The position numbers were made by a program, and so were the translations under genes. DNA of 64,000 bases from Phytophthora hibernalis (taxonomy: Eukaryota; Oomycota; Peronosporomycetes; Peronosporales; Peronosporaceae): contig JAAKBF010000329.1 of the NCBI GenBank assembly GCA_012656075.1, positions 1 to 64,000 on the forward strand, read 5' to 3'. The notes under the pieces are model-generated. The model was not told the origin of the DNA, searched no databases, and saw only the letters and a program-made list of their open reading frames with translations. Shown in pieces: positions 1-11,480 of the stretch (position 1 is its first letter; every line of letters starts with the position of its first letter).

Positions 1-338
1 GCTGCGGTATACCGGTAGGATACCGGTATGACCTTCACTCAGTGGGACCGCAATCATTCCTTTGTTTACGGGACACTGATGATGGGACGCAGGACACTGA
101 TGATGGGACGCTGTTTACGCTACGGGGATTACGGGACACGTGGTACAAGATTGTGGGTACAAGATGGGCATCCACGTGGCAGTCGCTGATTGGCTGAAGC
201 AACTCAGTATCCGGTAGAGAATCCAGTAGAGTGTATCCAGTAGAGAATCCAGTAGGCTTAGAGGTAGCAAGGGAGTTTGCGAACTAAGGACCTAAATCAA
301 TCACTTTGCATTTTGCCATCAACCGACCAAAGCCTTTT
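1..338 (+). repeat. copia LTR, plus strand, cut by window edge
   Basis: Matches the family LTR from about its 26th base to the terminal CTTTT, so only the first 25 bases are missing. It retains the U3 hairpin, the two GATGATGGGAC mini-repeats and the promoter-like end. It carries two variants, TTCCTTTGTTT instead of TTCCTGTGTTT and GACGCAGGAC between the mini-repeats. Both are also found, in reverse orientation, in the LTR at 5356-5719. It could be the 3' LTR of an element left of the window or a solo LTR. No internal region follows it; a minisatellite begins directly after. Confidence 0.9.
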
Positions 339-633
339 CTTTCTGCCTACTTTCTGCGTAGAATAAACGTTCCTGTGTACTTTCCGCCTACTTAAGACGT
401 ACAATAACACGTTCCTGCGTACTTTCTGCCTACTTAAGGCGTAGAATAAAACGTTCCTGTGTACTTTCTGCCTACTTAAGGCGTGGAATAAAACGTTTCT
501 TCGTACTTTTTGCCTACTTTCTGTAGAATAAACGTTCCTGTGTACTTTCTGCCTACTTAAGGTGGAATAAAACGTTTCTTCGTACTTTCTGCCTACTTTC
601 TGCGTAGAATAAACGTTCCTGTGTACTTTCTGT
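339..633. repeat. 38-42-bp minisatellite, about 7 copies
   Basis: Seven imperfect direct repeats plus a partial one. Each begins GTACTTTCTGCCTACTT and contains GAATAAAACGTTCCT or a close variant. Lengths vary from about 38 to 42 bp through small indels; two sub-types end CCTGT or TCTTC. On the minus strand the repeat stays open as a roughly 14-residue repeated peptide, which I take as a consequence of unit length near a multiple of three, not as a gene. It sits exactly between an LTR end and a break inside reverse transcriptase, and nothing like it occurs elsewhere in the window. Confidence 0.9.
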
Positions 634-3549
634 TGTCCACATAGCCATCCGGCTGTGCCATGTAGATGTCTTCGTCCAGCACACCGTTGAGGAACGCAGT
701 CTTGACATCCATCTGGTGCAGCTTGAGACCATACTTGGCAGCTAGACTCAGTACGATCCGGATCGACGTGAACTTGGCCACTGGTGCGAAGGTCTCGTCG
801 TAGTCGATGCCGTACTTTTGCGAAAACCCCTTGGCCACCAGCCGCGCCTTGAACCGCTCGATCTCTCCAGCTTGGTTCTCCTTCACGCGAAACACCCATC
901 TGCAGCCGATCGCCTTGCGTCCCTTCGGCAGTGGTACGACATCCCACGTGTCGTTCTTGAGCAGCGAGTCACACTCCGAGTCACACGCCTCCTTCCACTT
1001 GACTGCGTCGCTGGATTCCATCGCCGACTTGAACGTGGTCGGCATTTCTCCCACTGAATCCACGACGTACGCAGCTTCGAAGTCTTGACTTTCTTGAGCC
1101 GCAGCCGACATCTCGTCCAGGGTCTGGTGTCGACTCTGCGACGCATACCGCTTGGCACTTGGAACCTCCGTGACTTCCTCCAGCGACTGCGTCCGCGGGT
1201 GTCGCTTGCTACCGGGCTCGAAGTCTTCGTCCCGCGCAGCTTCTTCCTCTTCCTCTTCTTCGTTGTCGTCTTCATCCGACTGCGACGAATCTTGATCCGT
1301 CGTCTCTTCATCTTGAATGACCACCACCTCCCTCTGATGGTAGTCACGTCTCCCACTGTCGAAGACGTCTTCCATGAATTGCGCGTCGCGGCTCACCAGC
1401 ACGCGACTGCTCTCCAGTTCTTCGAATCGATACGCTTTCTCGTGCTCCGAGTACCCCAGGAACCGACAGCGCACCGACCGAGCGTCAAACTTGGTGCGCT
1501 TCGCCTTCGGTACGTGCACATACGCGTGGCAACCGAACACTTTCAGGTTCGCCAGCAGCGGTTTCTTGCCCGTCCAAACTTGGTGCGGAGACTTGTCGTG
1601 GCTGATGGCGCGTGTCGGACACCGATTACGGAGGAACGTAGCCGTCATCACCGCTTCACCCCAATACGTCTTGGGCAATCCGGCATGTTCCAGCATGCAG
1701 CGCGCACACTCCACCAACGTCCGGTTCATCCGCTCGGCGACTCCATTCAGCTGAGGCGTGTACGGCGGAGTGAACTTCGCACGATACCACGGTCCGCACA
1801 GAACTTGGCCATCGCGCCGGAAGTGTACTCGCCACCGTTGTCGCTCCGGAGTGTCTTCACGCGCTTGCCGGTCTGAGTTTCAGCAAACGCCACAAACTCC
1901 GCGAACTTGGCAGCCACCTCGGACTTGTTCCTCAGCAAATACACGACGCAGAAGTGCGACTTGTCATCGATGAACGTGACGAAGTAGCGCTTGCCCCCAA
2001 ACGTTGGCGTCTGCATGGGGCCGCACACATCGCTGTGAACCACCTCCAGCACGTGCTTCGCACGGTTCGGGGACGACTTCATGTAGCTCACTCGCGTTTG
2101 CTTGCCGAGTGCACACCCGTCGCACAGCTCCCACTGCTTCACCGACGTCGTGTCGATGCCAACACCGTAGATCTTCTTGACGATGGCGTCTAGACCGCCA
2201 TGGCCAATGTGACCAAGTCGGAGGTGCCAGAGGTACGACGTGGTGACCCCTTGGCAATCCTTCGAACTTGCCGCATTGGCCTCGTCAGGCATCATCGGAG
2301 TCATGCACAGCTTGAACAGCCCTTTGCCCTCACGAGCGCCGAGCTGCCACTTGAGACCCTTGTTGTCCGCGAAGCACCCGTCGCTCTCGAAGGTGACTGG
2401 CCCGACGTCCTTGGTGAAGCGGCCGACCGAAAACAGGTTGCGCGACAGCTTCGGGATATGCCACACATTCGTGAGCACGCCCTTCTTCATGCCGCGCGGC
2501 GTCTTCATCGACATGACAATGTCGCCGGTCCCCACCGCCTGAACCACACCGTCGTCCGCGAGATGCACGTCCACCGGAGCCATCTTCTTGTAGTTCCTCA
2601 TGTACTTGTTGGAACTCGTCATGTGCTGCGTCGCACCCGAGTCGACCAGCCACATGTCACTCGACTTGGCGGTACTGCTCGTACGACCAACCGAGAAAAG
2701 GTAGTCGCCAGGATCTTCTTCGTCCTGCGCGACGTTCGCACGCTGCGACCGATATCGCTCAGCGTCGTTCTGGACCCGCGAGGACACTCCGCGATCCAAT
2801 GTCCTTGTTTGCCGCAGTTGTGGCACGCCCCGGTCTTCTTCACCGGTCGGTCCTTGCGCTTGTTGTTGTTGACCATGAACGCTTGACCTGACCGTGCGCG
2901 GCTCCGTCGACACCGCCACCTTGTTCCTTGCGCTTCATGTCCTCATGCAGCAGCCGAGACGTCACGAGTTCCCACGACAGCGAGTCGGCTCTCGACTCCA
3001 ACGCCGTGATCAGGAACTGGTACGACTCGCTCAGACTGCCCAGAAGCGTGATCACCAAGTCGTCCTCGCTGACCGGAGCGCCAACCGCGTCGAGCTGCTC
3101 CGCCAGCGTCTTGAGCTTGTTGATGTGCTCCAGCACATCGTCACCTTCCTCCATCATCGTCGTGAAGAAACGCCGACGAAGAAAGAGCTTGTTGGCCAAA
3201 CTCTTCTTCTCGAAGTGTCCTTCCAGTCTTGACCATGCATCATGCGCGTCCTTGGCCGAGCGAACCAGCGGCAGCTGCGAGTCCTCCATCGCGAGACAGA
3301 TGATCGCCAGCGCCTTACGCGACTTCCTCTTGAACGTCGCTTGATCCGCCGTGGTCGTGCAGTGCTCTAGCTTCACTTCCCCACTCGTCACTTCCCACAG
3401 TTCGCGCTCCTCGAGCACCATCTGCATCTTGAACTTCCACGTGGAAGTTGGTTCCGTTGAACTTGTTGATGCGGGCGGTCGTGGTGGCGTCCATGGCGAA
3501 GGCGAAGTCGGGGTCTTGGGCAGGGAAGACGGGGCTTGGGCTCATAACC
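634..3549 (-). pseudogene. gag-pol fragment (gag to early RT), minus strand
   Basis: Reads right to left as gag, zinc knuckle, protease, integrase and the start of reverse transcriptase, equivalent to residues 1 to about 955 of the intact polyprotein at 23844-27926. It stops shortly after the QMDVKTAFLNG motif, where the minisatellite begins, so the RT catalytic YVDD, RNase H and the 3' LTR are gone. Compared with intact copies it has a 2-bp loss near 3436 and single-base losses near 2889, 2790 and 1772. Substitutions are few. The acidic tract has the longer form, seven Glu, as in the other minus-strand copies. Its 5' LTR follows at 3550-3913. Confidence 0.9.
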
Positions 3550-3913
3550 AAAAGGCTTTGGTCGGTTGATGGCAAAATGCAAAGTGATTGATTTAGGTCC
3601 TTAGTTCGCAAACTCCCTTGCTACCTCTAAGCCTACTGGATTCTCTACTGGATACACTCTACTGGATTCTCTACCGGATACTGAGTTGCTTCAGCCAATC
3701 AGCGACTGCCACGTGGATGCCCATCTTGTACCCACAATCTTGTACCCACGTGTCCCGTAATCCCCGTAGCGTAAACAGCGTCCCATCATCAGTGTCCCGC
3801 GTCCCATCATCAGTGTCCCGTAAACACAGGAATGATTGCGGTCCCACTGAGTGAAGGTCATACCGGTATCCTACCGGTATACCGCTGCTGCCCGAGGCGC
3901 CTTCTTGACAACA
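3550..3913 (-). repeat. copia 5' LTR, minus strand
   Basis: Complete 364-bp LTR. The inner end meets the primer-binding site complement (GGGCTCATAACC) just to its left. The outer end, TGTTG on the minus strand, is exact and directly abuts plus-strand integrase sequence at 3914. That sharp outer edge marks a true integration end into another copy of the same family. Confidence 0.93.
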
Positions 3914-5355
3914 AAGACGTATTGGGGTGAAGCGGTGATGACGGCTACGTTCCTCCGTAATCGGTGTCCGACACGCGCCATCAGCCACGACAAGTCTCCG
4001 CACCAAGTTTGGACGGGCAAGAAACCGCTGCTGGCGAACCTGAAAGTGTTCGGTTGCCACGCGTATGTGCACGTACCGAAGGCGAAGCGCACCAAGTTTG
4101 ACGCTCGGTCGGTGCGCTGTCGGTTCCTGGGGTACTCGGAGCACGAGAAAGCGTATCGATTCGAAGAACTGGAGAGCAGTCGCGTGCTGGTGAGCCGCGA
4201 CGCGCAATTCATGGAAGACGTCTTCGACAGTGGGAGACGTGACTACCATCAGAGGGAGGTGGTGGTCATTCAAGATGAAGAGACGACGGATCAAGATTCG
4301 TCGCAGTCGGATGAAGACGACAACGAAGAAGAGGAAGAGGAAGAAGCTGCGCGGGACGAAGACTTCGAGCCCGGCAGCAAGCGACACCCGCGGACGCAGT
4401 CGCTGGAGGAAGTCACGGAGGTTCCAAGTGCCAAGCGGTATGCGTCGCAGAGTCGACACCAGACCCTGGACGAGATGTCGGCTGCGGCTCAAGAAAGTCA
4501 AGACTTCGAAGCTGCGTACGTCGTGGATTCAGTGGGAGAAATGCCGACCACGTTCAAGTCGGCGATGGAATCCAGCGACGCAGTCAAGTGGAAGGAGGCG
4601 TGTGACTCGGAGTGTGACTCGCTGCTCAAGAACGACACGTGGATGTCGTACCACTGCCGAAGGGACGCAAGGCGATCGGCTGCAGATGGGTGTTTCGCGT
4701 GAAGGAGAACCAAGCTGGAGAGATCGAGCGGTTCAAGGCGCGACTGGTGGCCAAGGGTTTTCGCAAAAGTACGGCATCGACTACGACGAGACCTTCGCAC
4801 CAGTGGCCAAGTTCACGTCGATCCGGATCGTACTGAGTCTAGCTGCCAAGTATGGTCTCAAGCTGCACCAGATGGATGTCAAGACTGCGTTCCTCAACGG
4901 TGTGCTGGACGAAGACATCTACATGGCACAGCCGGATGGCTATGTGGACGAAGACCACCCGGACCACGTATGTAAGCTCAAGCGGTCGCTGTACGGACTG
5001 AAGCAGTCGCCGCGCATGTGGAACCAGACCATCGACGACTTCATGCTCAAGCTGGGGTTCAAGAAGTGCGAGTCCGACCACTGCATCTACTTGAAGCGTG
5101 ACGGCCAAGACATGATCTTCGTGGCGCTCTACGTTGACGACTTGGTCCTCGCCAGCAGCAGTGACAAGATGCTCCTCGACACCAAGCAGGCGCTCAGTCA
5201 CCGCTTCGAGATGACGGACATGGGTCAGCTCAAGTACTTCCTCGGGATGGAGATCGAGCAAGACGTGGTGGCTGGGAAGATGTCGATGCGGCAGACCAAG
5301 TTCGCCAAAGACATCCTGCAGAAGTTCAGCATGGACAAGAGCAACCCTGTCAAGA
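3914..5355 (+). pseudogene. gag-pol fragment (integrase end to RT), plus strand
   Basis: Corresponds to residues about 612 to 1090 of the intact polyprotein: the end of integrase, the acidic linker with seven Glu, and most of reverse transcriptase including YVDD. Both ends are cut by minus-strand LTRs: an integration at the codons for KTYWG on the left and another just after NPVK on the right. Single-base losses near 4642 (GTGGATG for GTGGGATG) and 4757 (AAGGG for AAGGGG) split the frame into three. This is the outermost recognisable host copy in the nest; its gag and its 3' end are not found in the window. Confidence 0.9.
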
Positions 5356-5719
5356 AAAAGGCTTTGGTCGGTTGATGGCAAAATGCAAAGTGATTGATTT
5401 AGGTCCTTAGTTCGCAAACTCCCTTGCTACCTCTAAGCCTACTGGATTCTCTACTGGATACACTCTACTGGATTCTCTACCGGATACTGAGTTGCTTCAG
5501 CCAATCAGCGACTGCCACGTGGATGCCCATCTTGTACCCACAATCTTGTACCCACGTGTCCCGTAATCCCCGTAGCGTAAACAGCGTCCCATCATCAGTG
5601 TCCTGCGTCCCATCATCAGTGTCCCGTAAACAAAGGAATGATTGCGGTCCCACTGAGTGAAGGTCATACCGGTATCCTACCGGTATACCGCAGCTGCCCG
5701 AGGCGCCTTCTTGACAACA
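5356..5719 (-). repeat. copia 3' LTR, minus strand
   Basis: Complete 364-bp LTR. The outer start (TGTTG on minus) is preceded by the element's own purine tract, CTCCCACTC on the plus strand at 5720, so it is the 3' LTR of the element ending at 9163. Its other edge is the integration point in plus-strand RT at CAAGA. It shares two private variants with the LTR at 1-338. Confidence 0.93.
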
Positions 5720-8700
5720 CTCCCACTCGACTCGACAGCGATTGCACCTTGGATCCCGAGCTTGGTCCGAGCACACTGAACTGCGTTGCAGGAATTGGCT
5801 TCGTCATCATGTCCGCCAGCATGTCCGTTGTCGACACATATTGTAGCACCACTTGATGTGCTTCCACCTTCTCACGCACGAAGTGGTAGCGAATGTCGAT
5901 GTGCTTGGTGCGCTTGTGGAACTGCGGGTTCTTGGCCAACGCGATGGAGCCTTGGTTGTCCTCGTAGATCTTGACCGCTTCATCGCTTGCCATCTCGCCG
6001 AGCTCGCACAGGAACACCTTGAGCCACACTGCCTCTTGTGTCGCCTCCGATAGCGCCATGTACTCGGCCTCCGTCGAAGACAGCGCCACCGTCCGCTGTT
6101 TCTTGCTTCTCCAGCTGATGCATCCGCCGTTCATCATGAACGCGTAGCCACTTGTGCTCCGTCGAGACTCGATGTCGCCTGCCCAGTCCGCATCCGAATA
6201 GCCTTGAAGTCCATCGTGGCAGCTTGCTTGAAATTCGATGCCGTGCGTCTTGGTGCCTTGAATGTACCTGAACACCCTCTTGAGCGCCTGCCAGTGTGTC
6301 GGGCACGGGTCCGCTGCAAACTGACTTAGCACTCCCACTGCAGCTGCCAGGTCCGGACGAGTGCCTACCATGAGGTACATGAGGCATCCCACTGCGTTCC
6401 GGTATGGCACGTTGACCATGGTCTCGTCGTGCTTGCAGCCACCTTCACACATGGCCTTCGTCAGCTTGAGACCCGGATCCTGTGGCGTCTTGACAGGGTT
6501 GCTCTTGTCCATGCTGAACTTCTGCAGGATGTCTTTGGCGAACTTGGTCTGCCGCATCGACATCTTCCCAGCCACCACGTCTTGCTCGATCTCCATCCCG
6601 AGGAAGTACTTGAGCTGACCCATGTCCGTCATCTCGAAGCGGTGACTGAGCGCCTGCTTGGTGTCGAGGAGCATCTTGTCACTGCTGCTGGCGAGGACCA
6701 AGTCGTCAACGTAGAGCGCCACGAAGATCATGTCTTGGCCGTCACGCTTCAAGTAGATGCAGTGGTCGGACTCGCACTTCTTGAACCCCAGCTTGAGCAT
6801 GAAGTCGTCGATGGTCTGGTTCCACATGCGCGGCGACTGCTTCAGTCCGTACAGCGACCGCTTGAGCTTGCATACGTGGTCCGGGTGGTCTTCGTCCACA
6901 TAGCCATCCGGCTGTGCCATGTAGATGTCTTCGTCCAGCACACCGTTGAGGAACGCAGTCTTGACATCCATCTGGTGCAGCTTGAGACCATACTTGGCAG
7001 CTAGACTCAGTACGATCCGGATCGACGTGAACTTGGCCACTGGTGCGAAGGTCTCGTCGTAGTCGATGCCGTACTTTTGCGAAAACCCCTTGGCCACCAG
7101 TCGCGCCTTGAACCGCTCGATCTCTCCAGCTTGGTTCTCCTTCACGCGAAACACCCATCTGCAGCCGATCGCCTTGCGTCCCTTCGGCAGTGGTACGACA
7201 TCCCACGTGTCGTTCTTGAGCAGCGAGTCACACTCCGAGTCACACGCCTCCTTCCACTTGACTGCGTCGCTGGATTCCATCGCCGACTTGAACGTGGTCG
7301 GCATTTCTCCCACTGAATCCACGACGTACGCAGCTTCGAAGTCTTGACTTTCTTGAGCCGCAGCCGACATCTCGTCCAGGGTCTGGTGTCGACTCTGCGA
7401 CGCATACCGCTTGGCACTTGGAACCTCCGTGACTTCCTCCAGCGACTGCGTCCGCGGGTGTCGCTTGCTGCCGGGCTCGAAGTCTTCGTCCCGCGCAGCT
7501 TCTTCCTCTTCCTCTTCTTCGTTGTCGTCTTCATCCGACTGCGACGAATCTTGATCCGTCGTCTCTTCATCTTGAATGACCACCACCTCCCTCTGATGGT
7601 AGTCACGTCTCCCACTGTCGAAGACGTCTTCCATGAATTGCGCGTCGCGGCTCACCAGCACGCGACTGCTCTCCAGTTCTTCGAATCGATACGCTTTCTC
7701 GTGCTCCGAGTACCCCAGGAACCGACAGCGCACCGACCGAGCGTCAAACTTGGTGCGCTTCGCCTTCGGTACGTGCACATACGCGTGGCAACCGAACACT
7801 TTCAGGTTCGCCAGCAGCGGTTTCTTGCCCGTCCAAACTTGGTGCGGAGACTTGTCGTGGCTGATGGCGCGTGTCGGACACCGATTACGGAGGAACGTAG
7901 CCGTCATCACCGCTTCACCCCAATACGTCTTGGGCAATCCGGCATGTTCCAGCATGCAGCGCGCACACTCCACCAACGTCCGGTTCATCCGCTCGGCGAC
8001 TCCATTCAGCTGAGGCGTGTACGGCGGAGTGAACTTCTGCACGATACCACGGTCCGCACAGAACTTGGCCATCGCGCCGGAAGTGTACTCGCCACCGTTG
8101 TCGCTCCGGAGTGTCTTCACGCGCTTGCCGGTCTGAGTTTCAGCAAACGCCACAAACTCCGCGAACTTGGTAGCCACCTCGGACTTGTTCCTCAGCAAAT
8201 ACACGACGCAGAAGTGCGACTTGTCATCGATGAACGTGACGAAGTAGCGCTTGCCCCCAAACGTTGGCGTCTGCATGGGGCCGCACACATCGCTGTGAAC
8301 CACCTCCAGCACGTGCTTCGCACGGTTCGGGGACGACTTCATGTAGCTCACTCGCGTTTGCTTGCCGAGTGCACACCCGTCGCACAGCTCCCACTGCTTC
8401 ACCGACGTCATGTCGATGCCAACACCGTAGCTCTTCTTGACGATGGCGTCTAGACCGCCATGGCCAATGTGACCAAGTCGGAGGTGCCAGAGGTACGACG
8501 TGGTGTCCCCTTGGCAATCCTTCGAACTTGCCGCATTGGCCTCGTCAGGCATCATCGGAGTCATGCACAGCTTGAACAGCCCTTTGCCCTCACGAGCGCC
8601 GAGCTGCCACTTGAGACCCTTGTTGTCCGCGAAGCACCCGTCGCTCTCGAAGGTGACTGGCCCGACGTCCTTGGTGAAGCGGCCGACCGAAAACAGGTTG

Positions 8701-9163
8701 CGCGACAGCTTCGGGATATGCCACACATTCGTGAGCACGCCCTTCTTCATGCCGCGCGGCGTCTTCATCGACATGACAATGTCGCCGGTCCCCACCGCCT
8801 GAACCACACCGTCGTCCGCGAGATGCACGTCCACCGGAGCCATCTTCTTGTAGTTCCTCATGTACTTGTTGGAACTCGTCATGTGCTGCGTCGCACCCGA
8901 GTCGACCAGCCACATGTCACTCGACTTGGCGGTACTGCTCGTACGACCAACCGAGAAAAGGTAGTCGCCAGGATCTTCTTCGTCCTGCGCGACGTTCGCA
9001 CGCTGCGACCGATATCGCTCAGCGTCGTTCTGGACCCGCGAGGGACACTCCGCGATCCAATGTCCTTGTTTGCCGCAGTTGTGGCACGCCCCGGTCTTCT
9101 TCACCGGTCGGCCCTTGCGCTTGTTGTTGTTGACCATGAACGCTTGACCTTGACCGTGCGCGG
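5720..9163 (-). pseudogene. gag-pol lacking the gag start, minus strand
   Basis: A long open frame of up to 1,157 codons (5664-9137) covers the zinc knuckle CHNCGKQGHWIAEC, protease VDSGATQHM, integrase with its D,D35E residues, RT with YVDD and complete RNase H. The first roughly 200 gag residues and the 5' LTR are missing, because a plus-strand LTR starts at 9164. A one-base loss near 5769 (GTCCGAGC for GTCCGGAGC) changes the last about 30 residues. Apart from these points the enzymatic part is uninterrupted, so loss of gag and of the 5' LTR promoter, not mutation, disables it. Confidence 0.92.
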
Positions 9164-9516
9164 TGTCGTCAAGCGCCGCCTTGCGCAGCTGTTATGCCGG
9201 TAGGATACCGGTATGACCTTCACTCAGTGGGACCGCAATCATTCCTGTGTTTAGGACACTGATGACACTCGCTGACTGATGAAGCGGGACACTGTTACGC
9301 TACGGGGATTACGGGACACGTGGGTACAAGATTGATTGTTGATGTGCATCCACGTGGCAGTCGCTGATTGGCTGAAGCAACTCAGTATCCGGTAGAGAAT
9401 CCAGTAGAGTGTATCCAGTAGAGAATCCAGTAGGCTTAGAGGTAGCAAGGGAGTTTGCGAACTAAGGACCTAAATCAATCACTTTGCATTTTGCCATCAA
9501 CCGACCAAAGCCTTTT
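9164..9516 (+). repeat. copia 5' LTR, plus strand, altered start
   Basis: LTR of about 353 bp. The first 35 bases are unusually diverged (TGTCGTCAAGCGCCGCCTTG against the family TGTTGTCAAGAAGGCGCCTC), and the mini-repeat region is shortened and scrambled near 9255-9290. The downstream half and promoter-like end are normal. It lies exactly at the point where the minus-strand gag to its left is cut. Confidence 0.88.
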
Positions 9517-11098
9517 GGTTATGAGCCCAAGCCCCGTCTTCCCTGCCCAAGACCCCGACTACGCCTTCGCCATGGACGCCACCCCGACCTCGACCGCCCG
9601 CATCAACAAGTTCAACGGAACCAACTTCCACACGTGGAAGTTCAAGATGCAGATGGTGCTCGAGGGCGCGAACTGTGGGAAGTGACGAGTGGGGAAGTGA
9701 AGCTGGAGCACTGCACGACCACGGCGGATCAAGCGACGTTCAAGAGGAAGTCGCGTAAGGCGCTGGCGATCATCTGTCTCGCGATGGAGGACTCGCAGCT
9801 GCCGCTGGTTCGCTCGGCCAAGGACGCGCATGATGCATGGTCAAGACTGGAAGGACACTTCGAGAAGAAGAGTTTGGCCAACAAGCTCTTTCTTCGTCGG
9901 CGTTTCTTCACGACGATGATGGAGGAAGGTGACGATGTGCTGGAGCACATCAACAAGCTCAAGACGCTGGCGGAGCAGCTCGACGCGGTTGGCGCTCCGG
10001 TCAGCGAGGACGACTTGGTGATCACGCTTCTGGGCAGTCTGAGCGAGTCGTACCAGTTCCTGATCACGGCGTTGGAGTCGAGAGCCGACTCGCTGTCGTG
10101 GGAACTCGTGACGTCTCGGCTGCTGCATGAGGACATGAAGCGCAAGGAACAAGGTGGCGGTGTCGACGGAGCCGCGCACGGTCAAGGTCAAGCGTTCATG
10201 GTCAACAACAACAAGCGCAAGGGCCGACCGGTGAAGAAGACCGGGGCGTGCCACAACTGCGGCAAACAAGGACATTGGATCGCGGAGTGTCCCTCGCGGG
10301 TCAGAACGACGCTGAGCGATATCGGTCGCAGCGTGCGAACGTCGCGCAGGACGAAGAAGATCCTGGCGACTACCTTTTCTCGGTTGGTCGTACGAGCAGT
10401 ACCGCCAAGTCGAGTGACATGTGGCTGGTCGACTCGGGTGCGACGCAGCACATGACGAGTTCCAACAAGTACATGAGGAACTACAAGAAGATGGCTCCGG
10501 TGGACGTGCATCTCGCGGACGACGGTGTGGTTCAGGCGGTGGGGACCGGCGACATTGTCATGTCGATGAAGACGCCGCGCGGCATGAAGAAGGGCGTGCT
10601 CACGAATGTGTGGCATATCCCGAAGCTGTCGCGCAACCTGTTTTCGGTCGGCCGCTTCACCAAGGACGTCGGGCCAGTCACCTTCGAGAGCGACGGGTGC
10701 TTCGCGGACAACAAGGGTCTCAAGTGGCAGCTCGGCGCTCGTGAGGGCAAAGGGCTGTTCAAGCTGTGCATGACTCCGATGATGCCTGACGAGGCCAATG
10801 CGGCAAGTTCGAAGGATTGCCAAGGGGACACCACGTCGTACCTCTGGCACCTCCGACTTGGTCACATTGGCCATGGCGGTCTAGACGCCATCGTCAAGAA
10901 GAGCTACGGTGTTGGCATCGACATAACGTCGGTGAAGCAGTGGGAGCTGTGCGACGGGTGTGCACTCGGCAAGCAAACGCGAGTGAGCTACATGAAGTCG
11001 TCCCCGAACCGTGCGAAGCACGTGCTGGAGGTGGTTCACAGCGATGTGTGCGGCCCCATGCAGACGCCAACGTTTGGGGGCAAGCGCTACTTCGTCAC
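9517..11098 (+). pseudogene. gag to integrase, 5' part of an element, plus strand
   Basis: Starts with the primer-binding site and runs through gag, zinc knuckle, protease and the first part of integrase to residue about 510 (KRYFVT), where a minus-strand LTR interrupts it. It carries TPTSTAR near the start instead of TPTTTAR. Frameshifts: one base lost near 9665 (GAGGGCG for GAGGAGCG) and one near 10304 (GGGTCAG for GGGTCCAG). Its likely other half is 39136-40319, with residues about 510-936 missing between the two pieces. Confidence 0.9.
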
Positions 11099-11480
11099 AA
11101 AGGCTTTGGTCGGTTGATGGCAAAATGCAAAGTGATTGATTTAGGTCCTTAGTTCGCAAACTCCCTTGCTACCTCTAAGCCTACTGGATTCTCTACTGGA
11201 TACACTCTACTGGATTCTCTACCGGATACTGAGTTGCTTCAGCCAATCAGCGACTGCCACGTGGATGCCCATCTTGTACCCACAATCTTGTACCCACGTG
11301 TCCCGTAATCCCCGTAGCGTAAACAGCGTCCCATCATCAGTGTCCGCGTCCCATCATCAGTGTCCGCGTCCCATCATCAGTGTCCCGTAAACACAGGAAT
11401 GATTGCGGTCCCACTGAGTGAAGGTCATACCGGTATCCTACCGGTATACCGCAGCTGCCCGAGGCGCCTTCTTGACAACA
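11099..11480 (-). repeat. copia 3' LTR, minus strand, three mini-repeats
   Basis: 382 bp, longer than the usual 363 because the U3 mini-repeat (CCCATCATCAGTGTCCGCG on plus) is present three times instead of two. The GTCCGCG form, one C short, is also present in the LTR at 38773-39135. This supports the two as the LTR pair of one interrupted element. The inner purine tract starts at 11481. Confidence 0.93.

Noticed and set aside
297..947. Minus-strand open frame with a repeated RQKVHRNV-type peptide
   Set aside because: It is the minisatellite read in an open frame fused to out-of-frame RT sequence. No conservation beyond the DNA repeat.
3671..4501. Long open frames opposite the integrase/linker region, seen again at each copy (for example 7344-8453, 20702-21805, 25155-26258)
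   Set aside because: They mirror the gag-pol coding strand in every copy and appear or vanish with it. No known domain; they are antisense shadows of a GC-rich gene.
5350..5360. Five-base target duplications at the nested insertions
   Set aside because: I looked at each LTR outer edge, but the partner side is missing or does not match in every case, so none can be claimed.
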